Assembly (NCBI GenBank): GCA_946480605.1
Contig: CAMLKW010000265.1
Span: forward strand, 1 to 5,469
Origin: an uncultured Roseateles sp.
GTDB lineage: Bacteria; Pseudomonadota; Gammaproteobacteria; Burkholderiales; Burkholderiaceae
Length of the DNA stretch: 5,469 bases
Direction: 5' to 3'
Shown in pieces: positions 3,860 through 5,469 of this stretch (position 1 is its first letter; every line of letters begins with the position of its first letter). Below the pieces are notes generated by a model. The model saw nothing but the letters and a program-made list of their open reading frames with translations, searched no databases and was not told where the DNA came from. The position numbers and the translations under genes are program-made.

Positions 3860-5469
3860 ATTCGGAGAAGCGCTTCATCAAGGCCTGCTGCGCGCTGATG
3901 CCGCTGTCGCTGACCCGCATGGAGCGGCCGTCCGGGCCCAGCTGCCAGGCATCCAGTGAATCGTGCAGGTAGGGCTGCAGCGCCTCGTCGATGACGCGCT
4001 GGCGCAGCCTGGCGTCCAGCACCGGCCAGGCCACCTCGATGCGGCGGAACATGTTGCGGCTCATCCAGTCGGCGCTGGACAGGAACAAGGCCTCGCCGTC
4101 GTCCGCGTCGGCCCAGCGGAAGTAGCAGACCCGCGAATGCTCCAGGAAGCGACCCACCACCGAGCGCACGATGATGTTCTCGCTGACGCCCGGCAGCCCC
4201 GGCGGCAGCATGCAGGCGCCACGCACGATGAGGTCCACCTTGGCGCCGGCGCGCGCCGTGCGCAGCAGCGCATGGATCAGATCCACGTCGGTCAGCGCAT
4301 TGATCTTCACGACCACGCGCGCCGCCTTGTAGCCGGCGCGGGCCGCGGCCTCCACCTGGCCCAGCAGCGCCACCATGCGCTCGTGCATGTTGAACGGCGC
4401 CAGCAGCATGCGCCGCGGCGCCTTGAACTTGCCCAGGGCGGCAAGCTGGCGGAACACCGCGTCGGCATCGGCCGTCAGGTCCGGGTCCGCCGTCAGCTGG
4501 CCCAGGTCGGTGTACAGCCGCGCGGTCTTGGGGTTGTAGTTGCCGGTGGACAGGTGGCCGTAACGGCGCAGCTTGCCGTTCTCGCGCCTCGTGATCAACA
4601 GCAGCTTGGCATGCGTCTTGTAGCCCACGATGCCGTACACCACCTGCGCACCCACGGCCTCCAGCCGCTCGGCCCAGTTGATGTTGGCCTCCTCGTCGAA
4701 GCGCGCCTTCAGCTCGACGACGGCCATGACCTCCTTGCCGCGCCGCGCGCCCTCGATCAGCAGGTCCATCAGCTCGGACTTGGCGCCGGTGCGGTAGATG
4801 GTCTGCTTGATGGCCAGCACGTCGGGGTCGTTGACCGCCTCGCGCAGCAACTGCACGACCGGGTCGAAGCTCTCGAACGGGTGGTGCAGCAGCACGTCGC
4901 CCTTCTTCAGCCGCTCGAAAATCGACTTGTGGCGCGGCAGGCGGCCGGTCGGCCAGGTCGGTTCGAAGGGCGAGAAGCGCAGCGACGGCGCGTCGGTCTG
5001 GTCGATCAGCTCGTTCAGGCGCACCAGGTTGACCGGGCCGTTCACCCGGTACAGCGCCGCGCTGGGCAGGGCGAACTGCTCCAGCAGGAACTCCGACAGC
5101 TCGGCCGGGCAGGTGTTGACCACCTCCAGCCGCACCGCACGGCCGAAGTGGCGCGTCGTCAGGCCCGAGCGCAGCGCGTGGCGCAGGTTGGCGATCTCCT
5201 CCTCGTCCACCTCCAGGTCGGAGTCGCGCGTGACGCGGAACTGCGAGAACGCCTCCACCTTGCGGCCGGGAAACAGGTCTTCCAGATGCGCGCGGATGAC
5301 GCTGGTCAGCAGCACGAAGGCCTGGCGGCCATCGCTGAGGTTGGCGGGCAGCTTGATGACGCGCGGCAGCACGCGCGGCACCTTGACGATGGCGATGCGG
5401 TTGTCGCGGCCGAACGCGTCCTTGCCCGACAGCCGCGCGATGAAGTGCAGCGACTTGTTGGCCACCTGC
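3858..5469 (-). CDS. ppk: Polyphosphate kinase 1, N-terminus cut by right edge
   Basis: Reversibly polymerises the gamma-phosphate of ATP into inorganic polyphosphate. About 535 residues are visible, against roughly 690-700 for complete PPK1. By eye alignment the frame enters near E. coli residue 155, so the N-terminal domain and part of the head domain lie beyond 5469. Numbering from the codon at 5463-5465: KDAFGR (15-20) is in the head domain. The first phospholipase-D-like domain has YRTG (R225) and ELKARFDEEANI (R255), the two Mg-binding arginines. It also has YKTHAK with H285 (codon 4611-4613), equivalent to autophosphorylated H435 of E. coli, and GHLSTGNYN with H304 (equivalent to H454). 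The second such domain has VRGAC (415-419), FLEHSRV with H443 (equivalent to H592), and SSADWMSRN (463-471). All key residues are intact. The codon at 5463-5465 is GTG inside the frame, not the real start. The next gene, sixA-like, follows after 10 nt. Confidence 0.97.
   Translation of the reverse strand, partial: QVANKSLHFIARLSGKDAFGRDNRIAIVKVPRVLPRVIKLPANLSDGRQAFVLLTSVIRAHLEDLFPGRKVEAFSQFRVTRDSDLEVDEEEIANLRHALRSGLTTRHFGRAVRLEVVNTCPAELSEFLLEQFALPSAALYRVNGPVNLVRLNELIDQTDAPSLRFSPFEPTWPTGRLPRHKSIFERLKKGDVLLHHPFESFDPVVQLLREAVNDPDVLAIKQTIYRTGAKSELMDLLIEGARRGKEVMAVVELKARFDEEANINWAERLEAVGAQVVYGIVGYKTHAKLLLITRRENGKLRRYGHLSTGNYNPKTARLYTDLGQLTADPDLTADADAVFRQLAALGKFKAPRRMLLAPFNMHERMVALLGQVEAAARAGYKAARVVVKINALTDVDLIHALLRTARAGAKVDLIVRGACMLPPGLPGVSENIIVRSVVGRFLEHSRVCYFRWADADDGEALFLSSADWMSRNMFRRIEVAWPVLDARLRQRVIDEALQPYLHDSLDAWQLGPDGRSMRVSDSGISAQQALMKRFSE

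Noticed and set aside
2048..3898. Plus-strand open frame of 616 codons crossing ppx, GFA and sixA
   Set aside because: It runs out of frame through three recognised genes and its translation is arginine/alanine/proline-rich without motifs.
5463..5465. GTG as the start of a short, 535-residue PPK
   Set aside because: The frame stays open to the window edge and the visible sequence begins well inside the PPK1 head domain, so the gene is simply cut by the window.

Overview
The window is high-GC DNA (G or C at most third codon positions) with compact gene packing. It looks like a chromosomal segment of a betaproteobacterium, most likely order Burkholderiales and plausibly a Comamonadaceae-type genus. 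That placement rests on protein character, the ppk1-sixA / ppx arrangement and a hairpin-rich intergenic element of a style I associate with that group. It is an inference from memory, not a database match. I see no rRNA, tRNA, CRISPR array, insertion sequence or phage gene.

Layout, left to right. (1) Positions 1-370, minus strand: the N-terminal half of a ZIP-family metal transporter with a histidine-rich cytoplasmic loop, cut by the left edge. (2) 371-506: a short intergenic stretch with several GC-rich inverted repeats, probably the 3' end of the next gene's transcript plus the transporter's leader. (3) 507-1370, minus: a dienelactone-hydrolase-family enzyme with a twin-arginine export signal. 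(4) 1371-1424: a 54-bp divergent intergenic region. (5) 1425-2918, plus: an exopolyphosphatase of the Ppx/GppA family with a C-terminal HD-like domain. (6) 2985-3389, plus: a small zinc-binding GFA/CENP-V-fold protein. (7) 3386-3847, minus: a SixA-like histidine phosphatase whose stop codon overlaps that of the GFA gene in a CTAG tetranucleotide. (8) 3858-5469, minus: polyphosphate kinase 1 lacking its N-terminal domain because the right edge cuts it.

Functional theme. The core is an inorganic polyphosphate locus. Ppk1 builds polyP from ATP and Ppx degrades it from the chain ends. The SixA-like phosphatase is almost certainly co-transcribed with ppk (10-nt gap), while ppx faces it from the other side. 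The GFA protein sits between them, downstream of ppx on the same strand. The DLH enzyme and the ZIP transporter look like ordinary neighbours with no evident link to polyP beyond the promoter region that DLH shares with ppx.

I did not find a convincing undescribed system. The second-look items are the shared-stop convergent junction, the ppk-sixA coupling, the hairpin element after the DLH gene, the small dyad in the divergent promoter region, and a few residue-level oddities.
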